64,000 bases of DNA from positions 248,001-312,000 of the forward strand of contig CAJNOI010000037.1 in the NCBI GenBank assembly GCA_905250115.1, in the 5' to 3' direction. The stretch is from Adineta steineri. Taxonomy: Eukaryota; Rotifera; Eurotatoria; Adinetida; Adinetidae. The notes under the pieces are model-generated. The model was not told the DNA's origin. It did no database searches and worked only from the letters and a program-made list of their open reading frames with translations. Below are positions 1-16,002 of the stretch, piece after piece. A program made the translations under genes and the position numbers. Numbering within the stretch: the stretch's first letter is position 1; each line of letters begins with the position of its first letter.

Positions 1-1
1 T

Positions 2-2550
2 CGACATGGGGATAAAGCACTCTGTATTCAAGTGCATGGTGATGCTTCATTTGCTGGTCAGGTATGAAATCAATTCTAATTCACAATAATTATTCTTCAT
101 GATCAGTTTTATTTGCCTTTAGGGTATTATTCCTGAAACATTTCAATTAAGTCATTTACCTCATTATTCAATTGGAGGAAGTATTCATCTCGTTACTAAT
201 AATCAAATTGGTTACACAACACCTCAACATTTAGCACGGTAAATAGAAAATAATAAATTTTTTTCTATAAATCTTGTATTTTATTTCTCAAGTTCATCAC
301 GTTATTGTACTGATTTTGCTAAAGTAGTTAATTGTCCAATTATTCATGTTAATGGTCAATGTCCACAAGTAATTTATTTTTTTTTGTTCTCGAAATAATT
401 CTAAACATATAAATACTAGGAAATCGCACAAGCTGTTCAATTATCATGTGAATATCGTGATCTATTTCGAAAAGATATTGTTGTTGATCTTGTTTGTTTT
501 CGTAAACATGGACATAATGAACTTGATGATCCAACATTTACACAACCAACAATGTATAAAAAAGTTCAAGACTATTATAAACAAGAACAAACAAGTGATC
601 AAGAATTAGATGAAAAAATAAAAATTTTTCGAAATACATTAGAAGAACAATTTTCTATAGCTGATAAATATCAACCAAAAGTAAGATGATTAAATTATAT
701 ATGTATATTAATTTGAAGTATTCATATGTAGGCTCCTCATCTTGAACGACAATGGTCTGATATGATTCAAGCAAAATCAACTCGAGCTCAATGGAATACT
801 GGTCTTGATGGAAATTTACTTAAATATATTGGTGTTAAATCTGTTCTTGTCCCAGAAGAATTTGTATGTTTTTTTGATTTTATTTGTATAAATTATGCTT
901 TTGTTTTGTTTTATTAGCAAGTTCATTCAACCATCGCTCGATCGCATGTTCAAAAACGTCAACAACGTATTGAAGCAGGTAATGGACTGGATTGGTCAAC
1001 AGCTGAATCATTAGCATTTGGTTCATTACTTCTTCAAAGTTAGAAATCATTTTCTTTTATATATATAAAATTGAGTATTTGTCTCTCAGATTATAATATT
1101 CGTATTAGTGGTCAAGATGTGGGTCGAGGAACATTTAGTCAACGACATGGCATGCTTGTTAATCAAAAAAATGATGATGTTTATATTCCATTAAATTCAA
1201 TGGATTCTAAACAAGGTTTTCTTGAAATATGCAATAGTATTCTATCGGAAGAAGCCGTACTTGGTTTTGATTATGGTTTTAGTATTCATGATCCAAAAAA
1301 TCTTGTTATTTGGGAAGCACAATTCGGTGATTTTTTTAATGGTGCACAAATTATTATTGATACTTATATTAGCGGTGGTGAATGTAAGTATTTCAGAAAG
1401 CAATTTAAAAAATGATTAAACTTTATTTCTAGTAAAATTTCTTACACAATCGGGTATTGTTATGTTATTACCACATGGCATGGATGGTGCTGGACCGGAA
1501 CATAGTAGTTGTCATATGGAGCGATTCTTACAGGTTTAATAATATTATTTTCAGTTTTTGCACTAAAAACTAAAAATAATTTAGATGACTGATAGTAAAG
1601 AAAATGGTATTGATGGTGATGATATAAATATGCAAGTTGTCAATCCAACAACACCTGCTCAATATTTTCATCTTTTACGACGTCAAGTAAGTCTTTAACA
1701 ATTATTTATTTATTTTCGAAAACAAAAGATACTTCACTCTCTAGAAATTATTCAACGAATAGAATAAGTACTAGACTATAGATTCTTATATGCTAAAATA
1801 GAATTAGATTTTAATTAACAATTTATTATATTTACTTTTTCATAGATGATACGAAATTTTCGTAAACCATTAATTGTTGCTGCACCAAAAATATTACTTC
1901 GTCATCCAGATTGCATTTCTTCACTTACCGATATGACTGATGGTACGCATTTCTTACCTGTATTAACTGATAATCTCTCAAAAGTATGTTTAAAATTTTC
2001 TATATCGTATAAAAGTGGAAGAAGAAATTTTTTCGATTTTTAAAAGATAAAAATTAATCCAGAAAAAATCAAACGTATTTTATTTACAAGTGGTAAACAT
2101 TATTATACATTAAATGAAGAACGTGATAAACGAAAACGAGATGATTTGGTTATAATTCGTCTCGAAGAATTATGTCCATTTCCAGCTGATGAACTTCGAC
2201 AGGAAATAAAAAAATATAAAAATGCAAAGGATTTTATTTGGTGTCAAGAAGAACATCGAAATCAAGGTGCATGGACATTTATTCGACCAAGATTTGAAAA
2301 TATTGTCGGAACTCATGTAAGTTAAAGTGTTATCAATTGTTTCAATCTAACAACATTCGAGTTATATAAGAGGAAATAAAAAAATATTTCGACGTTATCT
2401 TTCTCTCCCTTATTGATTAGATCAGAATAATAAAATTTTCTTTTTTAGCTTAAATATGCTGGACGAGATGTACTTGGTACACCAGCTGTGGCTATTGGTG
2501 AAATTCATCAACAAGAATGTGCTCAACTTTTAAAGCTTGCATTTGATTAA
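2..2550 (+). CDS. DHTKD1: 2-oxoadipate/2-oxoglutarate dehydrogenase E1 component, DHTKD1-type (5' partial)
   Basis: Thiamine-diphosphate E1 subunit that decarboxylates 2-oxoadipate (lysine and tryptophan breakdown) or 2-oxoglutarate in the mitochondrial matrix. Twelve exons are readable: 2-61, 123-238, 293-368, 420-680, 732-863, 918-1038, 1090-1383, 1433-1533, 1585-1686, 1846-1983, 2047-2316, 2449-2550. Together they give about 589 residues in one frame across short GT-AG introns. Family motifs seen are [68 protein letters not shown] and [13 protein letters not shown]. The last two regions and the C-terminal [12 protein letters not shown] fit DHTKD1 better than OGDH. The usual length is about 920 residues, so roughly the first 330 lie upstream of the window. 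A possible AATAAA polyadenylation signal lies near 2588. The family is certain. The exact paralogue is very likely. Confidence 0.93.
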
Positions 2551-3078
2551 CATTTTGAATATTTTATTTTACTATGTTGTTTTAAAAAATAAAAGAACAA
2601 AAAGAAAAAAGGCGCATATACACAACTCTTGTTATATTTCTAATACATAAGTCAACCTTGTTCATGTTGGTATAATGAAAAAAAAAAAAAAAACTATTTC
2701 TAATTTCACAATTAATTTCGATGATGCAAATAATTGTCAAGAATATTTTGTCATTATATACAAAAGTAGTTGTTTGATATTATGGAAAAACCTTGGATAA
2801 GAGAGCTAGAACAATATTTCATCATATAACATTGTAATTTCAAGGAGACAAAAGTCTAATGTTACACATGAATAATCATCAACACTATCATCTTTAGTCG
2901 GTCATACACGTTTCTGACATAACTTTTTTCTTTTTCAATTTATGAATATGAAAGAGAAAGAAAAACGAAAAGAATGAACAGTTACATATTAACAAAAAAA
3001 AAAAAAAGAGAAAAAAAGGAAGAAGAAGAAGAAGAAGAATAGTCAATGACAAATAGTCAATCAAAAAAAAACCTGTCA
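2551..3078. other. Intergenic, 3' flank of DHTKD1-like gene
   Basis: AT-rich, no gene seen. It ends in poly-A and a short GAA run (about 3017-3040) directly before the run of N at 3079-3178, which probably helped break the assembly. Confidence 0.6.
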
Positions 3079-3178
3079 NNNNNNNNNNNNNNNNNNNNNN
3101 NNNNNNNNNNNNNNNNNNNNNNNNNNNNNNNNNNNNNNNNNNNNNNNNNNNNNNNNNNNNNNNNNNNNNNNNNNNNNN
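3079..3178. other. Assembly gap (100 N)
   Basis: Exactly 100 N, a conventional size for a gap of unknown length. The open frame that follows is continuous to its edge, so the start of the next gene is inside or beyond the gap. Confidence 0.97.
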
Positions 3179-4674
3179 TTCTTCTTATAATACAAATAAA
3201 TATTTCCAGCGACAAGGAACAAACACATCACTTCCACCCAGTCGCGAACAGGCATCTGTTGCAAGTACACCAACAATGGAACAGTCAAATGGATATTCTC
3301 AAATGTCAACGCTTGATGATAGTCAAGCATTTAATGTTGGTGGAGAATATCATTATTCTGAACCATATTCAACCTCACCCACGAATATGAATAATAATAC
3401 GATAAATCTCGATAATGAAATTCAAAGTTGGGAACATTTATATGGCGAAAAACCAGTAATAAATAATACTTATACTGATATTCCACAAACAGATGTCAAT
3501 GTTAATCAACCAATGCATTTTGAATTTCCACCCAAAGGTGAATTATTTCATTTTAATCAAGATGTGCCAACAGAAAAATATGCACCTGAAGCGGATTATG
3601 AAACAATTGTTCGAACAAAAAATTTATATTATGATCCTGAACCCCAAATTATACGAAAACCTTCAGTACCAAATTCAGTTGTTTATAATCAAAATATTAT
3701 GGTACGATTTTTACAACCACCACCAGTGCCACAAGCACCTTTGATTATACGAGAAGTTCGTCCACCTCAACCTCCACCGCCACCACCACTTGTAAGTTAA
3801 AGATCTCTATAGATCAATCAATACATATATATTGTGTTTTAAATAGGTCATTCGGCAACATCCTCCACCGCCTCTCTCACCACCTCCCATCATTCTTCGC
3901 GAAAGACCTCCACCGATACCTGCTAGTATGACCGGTCAGTATAGATCTTATCAAAATGTGTCAAAAAAAAACCGAGAAGAAAACTAATTTCATTTTTTAT
4001 TTTAGCGAAAGTTATAACCAAAACACTACCTCCTATTCCACCACCACCAAGATCAGTAATTATTGAAAATTTACCTCGATTACCACCTAAACCACGTGAT
4101 GTTATCATTGAACGATGGATACCCTATGAAGCTATGTATAAACGTCCAGTTGTTGTTCATCGAGCTAAAGAGGCAAAACAATATCCTTCACCCAGAAATA
4201 TTATTATAACGTAATTATTTTAAGAAAAATATTTTCCAATTATTTTCATTCATTAAATATTTAAGGTATGAACCTGTACAAACACGAGTTGTTCGACAAT
4301 TCCAACGATTAGGTGTTACACCTGAAGATCCTGGTAATTATTCCAGACATTATGGAAATTCATTACTTGATACCGATCAATTAATGGCACAAATAAAAGA
4401 TATGGGCATTAGTGTAGATCTTGTATGTATTGTTTTTGACTCTATACTTTTTACTATCTTTTTTATCTAGTCTCCACCTAAAATGTACAATAGAGATCAA
4501 CAACAAGAGCAACAACAACATCAACATCAACATCAACAGCAACAGCAACAGCAACAGCAAACATCATCAAATGATAATGAACATACATTTACTAGTATAA
4601 ATAATACTTCTCCACAACGACATTTATATGGTGAAGTAAACATGAATAATAACAATAATAATAACAATAATAAC

Positions 4675-4706
<32 letters not shown>

Positions 4707-4930
4707 CAATAGTTATGCTCCAACTTATGAAAATCTTATTCATGGAGCATCGTCGTTATCAAGAAATTATGAAGAATCGCATGTTCAACAAGTTGGGAGT
4801 GGAAGATCTTTTTCAAGTAGGAACAATATGTTATATTCTATTAAATATTTGTTTCTTTTTAGGTATAGTAGAAGATTTATCATCTCAACTTGCACATTAT
4901 GGTATCACACCTGAATCAATGCCTTATTAA
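3179..4930 (+). CDS. Proline-rich protein with VIIERW motif and polyQ/polyN tracts (5' partial)
   Basis: Six exons join in frame: 3179-3791, 3847-3934, 4006-4210, 4266-4422, 4471-4816, 4863-4930. The encoded part is about 490 residues. An N-terminal polar stretch is followed by runs of PPP (PPPPPP, PPPLSPPP, PPIPPPP) alternating with VIREV/VIIE blocks. One block reads RDVIIERWIPYE, a repeat style known from cytoskeletal and cortical scaffold proteins of protists and invertebrates. A polyQ run (about 4498-4560) and a polyN run (about 4643-4712) sit in the fifth exon. Two related endings, LGVTPEDPGNYSRHYG and YGITPESMPY, suggest a short C-terminal repeat. No enzyme motif, signal peptide or membrane segment is visible. 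A structural or scaffold role is inference. The protein starts in the preceding gap. Confidence 0.75.
4498..4712 (+). repeat. In-frame CAA/CAG and AAT/AAC trinucleotide tracts
   Basis: CAA/CAG/CAT repeats (about 4498-4560) encode Q/H runs and mixed AAT/AAC repeats (about 4643-4712) encode a run of about 23 Asn in the proline-rich protein. The mix of synonymous codons makes slippage less likely than in a pure tract, which suggests the residue run is kept. Confidence 0.9.
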
Positions 4931-6409
4931 ACAAATATATATATATTAATGTTATTGTTTTTCAATTATTAGTAGATTAGACATTTATATTATTCTTTCG
5001 TATATTAGTTTAGAAAGAATTTTTTTATTAACACGATAAGACCGTTGATCGATCTTATTCTCTTTTTTCTTCTTTTTTATTCATATTGTTAAAAATCTTT
5101 AATTATAAATAATTAAAGGTTTACAAGAAACATTTGTTCATTATATTTCCATTTTAATGGAAGTATATTTTTGTTCGAAATTATTATTTGTTTTATGTAT
5201 TATCTAAAAATTAGTTAATAAAATTTTCTTTTGAAAATTGAATCATAATATGTCTTTATTCATTATTTTACCGATAATCAAGGTCATCAATATTCAAAAT
5301 ATAAGTGATAGTCTAATATTTTATGCAATTGAAAAGAAGGTGATAAGAACAGTAAACGTAACATTATGAAAATAATCAATAGGTAAGCAGGACGAACATT
5401 TTTTTCTGTCTGATTATTGATAAGGAAAGACGTGTAAAATATAAAACTTACACTTACACAATATAGTCAATAGTTAGAGATGAACATAGGATAACGCATA
5501 TAATTTGTTCGTGTTTTGATGTAGTTTTTACATAATACTTATCATCGCTAGTATATAATTGATACGTAATGTTAGTAGTACACATATGGATTGTATAGTA
5601 TGTTGTCCTCTATGACAAATAAATCCAAGTTCAAGGCGATCGAAATCTTGAAAATTTGACAGATGATGTACTTTAATTAGTAGTAAAAACTTGATCATTA
5701 TGAGATTGTCCCATAGATAGCCTTTCAGATGTAGTAAGTGTACTAGTTATTGATACAACTAAGCGGAACGACCATCGGATTCAAGCATAAAAATAATTTA
5801 CTCATAAATATTGACCGTGTCGTTGAACTTGAGGTTCAAAAAAACTTAGATACAATAAACTATCAGATAACGATAAGGTTAAGAGTGAAATTACAGTAAA
5901 TAATCATGTCAAAACTAGAATTTGATTTAAATCAAAAGCACATGTCATCATTACTATTGTCCTTCATTTTATTCATAGTCTTATCATTGTTTTCATCTTC
6001 GTCTTTGTTTTGTTTCATAATATATATATATATAATTGTATAATTTTCTAATCATCATTAATTTCTTTGTAAAAAAACTGTCACATTTTTTTTAACTATA
6101 AAACACGTTTTTACCTTCATTGAACATTGTTCATTGCAAAGAAAACGTCATACTTCATTAGACAACGTGTCTTGGCGATGAGAAAATGTGACATGATTGT
6201 TACACCTAGTATATAAATATATCTTTTTGATTTCTAATTAATAATAATTTTACACAATAGTAGAAATCATTAAGCTATTTCATGCTAAATCTTTTATATA
6301 TGTCTATATTTTTTAAAATAGGAGAAAAAAAAATTATTAACAGAAAAAAAATGTCAGGGAAAAGTCTAAAATTCATATCAATCTCAGATCGCATATCGAT
6401 GTTTTGTTT
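4931..6409. other. Intergenic between two convergent genes
   Basis: About 1.5 kb of AT-rich sequence between the stop of the proline-rich gene (+) and the stop of SDHA (-). No open frame with homology, RNA gene or clear repeat was seen, only a short TA run near 6021. Confidence 0.55.
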
Positions 6410-9098
<2,689 letters not shown>

Positions 9099-10370
9099 TT
9101 TGTTTTAACTTCAAAGAAATCAACAGGATAAATGTCGAGTACACACAAAAAACGGCCTCCTTTACTTATAAGAATGAGTCATCGTCTAATGTTATTCGTT
9201 GAATTTTAGAGATATATTTTACGCTTTAATCATATTATATATTTTTATCGTAGAAAATTTTGTTTTCAAATAGCTAATTCATTCAGGACAATTTTATACA
9301 TATTACTAGAAATTTGATTTGAGTAACAACCATTCTTAATGCCATGTATAGTACGACATCTACCGAAATTGTTTTTTATTCAATTGATGTAATAATAAAA
9401 ATCCTGGTTTTTGTAGAGATATTATATTGATCATCAAGTTATATTTAAAAAAAGCAAATATATTTATTTTATTATTCTGTTTAAAAAAATCGTTTATAAA
9501 TACAAATTTAAACTTTTGTACATTTGCGAGGACAACTACCACAATATTTTTCATTTATTAATTCTTGTTTGAAGTTTCTAATACTTTTCGAGGACAACAC
9601 ACAGCATAAGTATTATTACAATAGTATGTTGTTGGACAGTCAGACTGATCAGTAGTATCTTCAAGATCCGATAAGTAGGTATATATTTGACGATAGTGAG
9701 TTTTATGATATACTAAAAAGTATCTTAAACTAATAATCATTATGTGAATATAAAATCTTCCGTAATGACTCTGATAAGCTTTTTGACGGTAAATACTTTG
9801 CTTTACTTTATATCGATATTTAACCAATATTATATTGTTAGCTTGTCTACTAGAAATCAAACTATAACAATCATTAGAATGGATTCCCAACGAATATTTT
9901 GTGTGTAGAATGGTAGAGATGTACTTTTATCTTAGACTTACATGAAGTATGCCTATTATTTTCTCTTTTTATTTATCTAGAGACGAAAAAAGATTTTATT
10001 CTTTCTTATCAGAAGAAATAAATACTGCTAATAACGCAAACACATGTGTATAGAAGACTCAACGACAAGGGTAGAAATTTATTTTTATCATTTATCTTTG
10101 GTACTAATTAAGAAAAGTGCCATTAACTATCATTTGTTTCTCTTCATATTATATAATACTGAGAAGTGAAATTTTCTACATTAAATATATGATCATTTTT
10201 CTATACTACAGATTCACTTGTCGAATTTATCGAGTCTATGTTGAAAGATCATTGTCGTACTCATCAAACTTATTCACATTATACAAAAGAATCTTATCTA
10301 AGCAGACGTTATTCTCTCTCTTTTTCATTTCTTACAATTCTTCTTTTTTTAGATTTAATAGTAATAGACA
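9099..10370. other. Intergenic between SDHA and ART gene, with a possible small Cys-rich relic
   Basis: This region holds the 5' sides of two divergent genes. On the minus strand (about 9500-9690) a short frame carries a six-Cys-like pattern (DCPTTYYC...YAVCCPRK). A second frame just downstream carries CGSCPRKC. The two halves are in different frames and no good intron joins them, so this may be a decayed small secreted Cys-rich gene. A pyrimidine-rich acceptor just before 10352 suggests a 5'-UTR intron for the ART gene. Confidence 0.35.
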
Positions 10371-12920
10371 ATGGCTTCGGCAACAACAGAAGAACATGTC
10401 GGTGTGCGTCATGTTGATGAGAACACCTTATCATCAGTAAATCTTAAACAATATGATAATTTTGACGAATACATTGTATTGATTGTGGGTATTGATGATA
10501 ATCAGTATTTATTTAAAAATCTTCCATTGATGATTAGTAGAGATCGCATACAATCATTCGATGATATTGCAACAAGTCTTCGATTTATTCGTTCTCAATC
10601 TAATATAAATATTTTCTTAATTATTTCCGGCACATTAGGACAGAAGTATGCTCATCAATTTGTTCTTGAAACACAAATTATCGGGCTGTATATCTATTGC
10701 ATGGATGAGACGGAACATGCAAAATGGGCAAAAGAAATTGAGAAGATTCGATGTATTGTTTCGAACCCAACAAAATTAATTATTCAACTTCATAGTGATA
10801 TTAAAAAGCTAAGTGGACGATGGCCTTTTGCTGAAAAATCATTTGAAAAAGCTTCGACTGACACTTCTCAATGGTATCATCTATTTCTTCTAGTGATCTG
10901 CTATCGATCTGAATCTATAAAACTATCTTATCAAAATATGTTCAAAGAATGTCGCGAGTATTATCAGAATAATTATTCTATAATTAAACAAATTGATGAA
11001 TTCGCACAAACATATAAACCGACTAATGCAATTTATGAGTATACACGAGATACCTTTCTTTATCGTATTGTCAATCATGCTTTACGTACACAAAATATGA
11101 AACTTATCACAGTATTTAGTCCTTTCATTAGAGATTTACATTCTCAAATATATGACTATCATCGAATATATTACCGTTCCAATAACCAATTTATTCGAAG
11201 TGTGTATCGAGGACAAAATCTAAGTCCAGAACAACTGAATCATCTTATTTCAATTTGGAAATCCAATACTTCGATCATTACATTGACTACATTCGGTTCA
11301 ACAACAGTTGATCCTGATGTTGCATTGGATTTTGTACCTCTTGAAGATGGTTTAACCGCTTGTCTATTTGAAATTATTATCACTGACAGCTATAATGACT
11401 ATATGAAAATGATGACTCGTCATGTGCAGGTATTCGCAAATATTACTTCACTGTCTCATTTTCCACAGGAGCAAGAAGTACTCTTTTCGCTTGTAACACA
11501 TTTTCGAATACAACATATCGCATATCGAGAAAATCGATCTGATCGTCCTTGGGTCTTAATTACACTCGAACTCGTCACAGGTGCACAGGATGGTCGTCAT
11601 TTTAGAGATTATGATATTATCGATCTGATTGGAAAGGTAGAAGATCCACAAATTTATACTGCTATCATAGATATGTTAGTGAAGAATGCTGAAGATGACG
11701 TCACATTTAACACTACGAACTGGTCAAATTGGTGGAAAAAGTTAAACAGTCCATGGTCGATGAGCATTGGAAATCAACAGCCGCTAAACTTAACATTCTA
11801 TGATTGTTTTACTAATAATAAATATTGGTCAAGAAAAGCCATTGACATGCATAAAACTCTTCTACGTTCTATTCCGGTAATCGAATCGAATCGATCATCT
11901 TTTTCTTATTTACTTCGTGAATCAAACGTTTGGTTGTCATTACCCACACGATGGGTAGCCTTGTACGAGGAGTATTTAGAACATTTCTGCATAGTGGACA
12001 CGAAAGAAGTCGCTACACTTCTTAAGAAAGCCGGGCAAATGTATGAAACGACTGCAGATACGAAATGCGCATTAGACTGCTATGAGAAAATATTGAAAAT
12101 AAACGTGAATGATAAGTACGGAATGAATAATTACATACAAAACCAAATAGAAAAATTGCTGAGACCTCCCAGACCTATTCGAACGAGAACTGACGAACGC
12201 AGATCAATACCAGAAGATCGTGTTGAAGAAGTTTTAGAAGTATATGAAATGATGGAAGACCTACGATTAATTTATCGAATTTTCAAAGAGTGCTCTAGTA
12301 ACATATCTTTTATAAAAGCATGCGTAGAACAAATCTATCTATTACTTATACGAGTTGAGAAATGGTATGATGCGGCTGACTCTAGGATTATTCTTCGCTT
12401 TCCACATGAAGAGATTGAAGATCTGTCGGTTAATGATTATCGCTTGAATTTTTTATTAGCTGCAAAAACACATATATTATCACCAAGCACTTCAAGAACG
12501 GATGGAACTAACAATCGTTCACTTTCATGTTGGCGTTATAAGAAATATATGTACGAATATGTGTTCATCGGAGAATTAAAACAATGTTTACAGCTATTTC
12601 AAAGTAAATCAATAGATATTAATTACAATGTTTTTTCTCGAATCGATCGACTGATGAAAAAACTCAGTGTGCTCATCGCTATATGTACTGTTTATATATG
12701 CACTGAATCGGCTAGTGGTAAAGTTATGATGGGTAATATTAAATTTATCAATGTAATCAATGCAGAAACTAAACAACACATTTTCTTCGACCTTCACAAT
12801 AGTAATCTACTAATTGGTCTGGAAACACTCGAAGAACAAAGTTCAATTACTAAGAGAGCTCCTGTCGCGATTCCAGATGATATGAGAATAAAATCAATGA
12901 ATATCAGCGATTTTTATTAA
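10371..12920 (+). CDS. R-S-E type ADP-ribosyltransferase with TPR-like C-terminal region
   Basis: One uninterrupted frame of 849 residues. Residues about 30-135 form an alpha/beta module with hydrophobic strands (YIVLIVGID, INIFLIISGTLGQ, IIGLYIYC). Residues about 205-395 match the NAD-arginine ADP-ribosyltransferase fold: Arg in VYRGQNLS (about 280), STT in FGSTTVDPDVALDF (about 308) and the ExE pair in QEQEVLF (about 367). The three catalytic elements of the R-S-E class are therefore intact. A TPR-like helix pair follows (ALDCYEKILKIN, about 566-590). There is no signal peptide or clear membrane segment, so it is probably cytosolic. The likely activity is transfer of ADP-ribose from NAD to protein arginine, but the target is unknown. 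This kind of ART gene is expanded in bdelloids. A second ART with a related N-terminal half lies at 16687-20499. Confidence 0.82.
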   Translation: MASATTEEHVGVRHVDENTLSSVNLKQYDNFDEYIVLIVGIDDNQYLFKNLPLMISRDRIQSFDDIATSLRFIRSQSNINIFLIISGTLGQKYAHQFVLETQIIGLYIYCMDETEHAKWAKEIEKIRCIVSNPTKLIIQLHSDIKKLSGRWPFAEKSFEKASTDTSQWYHLFLLVICYRSESIKLSYQNMFKECREYYQNNYSIIKQIDEFAQTYKPTNAIYEYTRDTFLYRIVNHALRTQNMKLITVFSPFIRDLHSQIYDYHRIYYRSNNQFIRSVYRGQNLSPEQLNHLISIWKSNTSIITLTTFGSTTVDPDVALDFVPLEDGLTACLFEIIITDSYNDYMKMMTRHVQVFANITSLSHFPQEQEVLFSLVTHFRIQHIAYRENRSDRPWVLITLELVTGAQDGRHFRDYDIIDLIGKVEDPQIYTAIIDMLVKNAEDDVTFNTTNWSNWWKKLNSPWSMSIGNQQPLNLTFYDCFTNNKYWSRKAIDMHKTLLRSIPVIESNRSSFSYLLRESNVWLSLPTRWVALYEEYLEHFCIVDTKEVATLLKKAGQMYETTADTKCALDCYEKILKINVNDKYGMNNYIQNQIEKLLRPPRPIRTRTDERRSIPEDRVEEVLEVYEMMEDLRLIYRIFKECSSNISFIKACVEQIYLLLIRVEKWYDAADSRIILRFPHEEIEDLSVNDYRLNFLLAAKTHILSPSTSRTDGTNNRSLSCWRYKKYMYEYVFIGELKQCLQLFQSKSIDINYNVFSRIDRLMKKLSVLIAICTVYICTESASGKVMMGNIKFINVINAETKQHIFFDLHNSNLLIGLETLEEQSSITKRAPVAIPDDMRIKSMNISDFY

Positions 12921-13192
12921 AATTATTTGTAGTCTAACTAAAATTCTCAACTATTGACAACTCTATTAATATAAAATTCTAAATAAAAACATTTTTATTG
13001 AAGGTGTATTTGTTGGTAAGGATGAGTGTTTATAAATTTAGAAAGTTTTGGCTGTACACTCACATTCATTTTATTTATAGTTTAAAAAAAAATAGTACAT
13101 TTCTCAATCTATTTGAAAATTTCACCATTGTATTTATTTATATTTTAATCAATGTTACAATAATGGAGAAAGATAGAAAACAAATTGTTTAG

Positions 13193-14367
<1,175 letters not shown>

Positions 14368-14454
14368 ACTGCCAACTGTAAGAAAATGAAATATTCATGA
14401 AAAGTATGCGGTTTAAATAGGCATTTTATATCAGTAAGGGTATTGCATAGCGCG

Positions 14455-15380
14455 ACAGACATCAAACAACAATAACAAAAACTAACACAGAGATAACTTA
14501 TGAATCATTATACCAAGGATAAACAGCAAAGATTTACCTGTGTCATCAAAACAGGTTTTTAACAAATATCATACTTCCTAGTCATGATAACGCTTTTTGG
14601 TTTTCACCGAAATAGTAAAAGTCAGGGTTTTCATAGAAGATAAGCAGATATCTAACAAGACATCAACTTGGTTTTTTCCTTTATGATGTAAGTGTTGTTT
14701 ACTTGGGACGATGACTATCGATATTCATAACATTTTGCTATAAACGAGCTGTCCTATTTCATTGAAACTAACTAAAACCAATCGGTATGGGTATGTTTCT
14801 AAAGAAGTAGATTCCAAGCGTCTTCATAGTAAAGATGTGAGTAGGGGTGAGATGCAAGAAAGGCTCACACCCACACCCTCAACAGCAATGTGTTGTTGGG
14901 GGTATGTGTGGGTCCTGTTAGGTAAGGAAAGTCATATTCTTCCATAGTTATAACCACACCACAGATATTAAACAACAATAACAAACACACACAGAGATAA
15001 CTTATGAATCATCATACCAAGAATAAACAGCAAAAATTTACCTGTGTCATCAAAATAGGTTTCTTACAAATATCATACTACCTAGTTATGATAACGCTTT
15101 TTGGTTTTCACCGAAATAGTAAAAGTCAGGGTTTTCATGGAAGATAAGCAGATATCTAACAACACATCAACTTGGTTTTTTCTTTTTCATAAGTATTGTT
15201 TACTTCGGATGATAACTATCGACATCCAAAATATTTACTGTAAATGAGCCAAACTCTTTCATCATGACTAACTAAAATCTATCGTGGTGGGTATGTTTAT
15301 AGAGAATTCGACTCAAAACATCTTGAGGATGTCGGTGGGGATGAGATACAAGAAAGATCTATACTCTGAACATTCAATAA
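14455..15380. repeat. Tandem direct duplication of about 0.42 kb upstream of the serine protease
   Basis: Copy A (about 14455-14887) and copy B (about 14961-15380) are collinear and highly similar, sharing for example ACTTATGAATCAT, GATAACGCTTTTTGGTTTTC, AGATAAGCAGATATCTAACA and CATCAACTTGG. On the protease strand both copies contain the same candidate 5'-UTR donor (GACACAGGTAAAT). The duplication therefore copies the promoter-proximal part of the protease gene. Copy A keeps a G-rich/C-rich tail (near 14840-14880) that is eroded in copy B. Confidence 0.85.
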
Positions 15381-15594
15381 AGAGAAATTCTCTGATTAGC
15401 CATTTCAATTAGAACGAATAGAAAGTAAATCGTCCCTTAGATTCAAAAATATCGCTCTGTTTTCCTTAAACTGTAGTTTATTGAAAAAGAAATTACACAT
15501 TTCCAAAAAATCATACATCACTCTGTGTGTTGATCTCGTCTGTTTATTCGACAATTACAGTCAGTTTTATTGCATTTGAAATACTAGTCTTGCT

Positions 15595-16002
15595 TTACAC
15601 CGGTGGCAAATCCTGACTGTTCTGCCAAGCTAGTACAGCCACATCCAACGGATTCTTAGATGAGCGAGCTTTCGATGAAACCGATCGTGTTGTCATGTTT
15701 ATATTTTGAGAGTGGGCGTCAACGTTGGTTGTTTCACGACGATAACTCCGCGGATAGAAACTGTGCACAGGAGGTTGAGCAATCGTGGTAGAATTTGTCG
15801 TCACCGATGATTCAGCATTTCTACAGTGAGCAATGCAACATCTGATGATGAGGCTGATCCCAGAAAGTCCGAAGCAGACGGCAAATAGGATCCATTCAGT
15901 TTTGTTCGTTGGATAATAACGCATTGCGTTTATGACCGGTATTTGTTGGATTAGCTGAAAAAGACAAAAGTAATGGGTGATCATCGACAGTGGTGAAGTC
16001 AT
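15595..16002 (-). CDS. Small single-pass membrane protein, unknown function
   Basis: One frame of 135 residues from an ATG. Residues about 5-25 are hydrophobic and may be a signal peptide. A membrane segment follows at about 35-55 (WILFAVCFGLSGISLIIRCC), then a cytosolic tail of about 80 polar residues rich in Ser, Thr and Arg. The CC/HC pattern next to the membrane could be palmitoylated. I do not recognise the family. It lies upstream of the duplicated block and on the same strand as the protease, but a shared function cannot be claimed. Confidence 0.5.
   Translation of the reverse strand: MTSPLSMITHYFCLFQLIQQIPVINAMRYYPTNKTEWILFAVCFGLSGISLIIRCCIAHCRNAESSVTTNSTTIAQPPVHSFYPRSYRRETTNVDAHSQNINMTTRSVSSKARSSKNPLDVAVLAWQNSQDLPPV

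Noticed and set aside
9360-9890. Two minus-strand frames with Cys-rich ends (CCPRK, CGSCPRKC)
   Set aside because: The halves lie in different frames and the only GT-AG pair gives an impossibly small intron. Kept only as a possible relic in the intergenic note.
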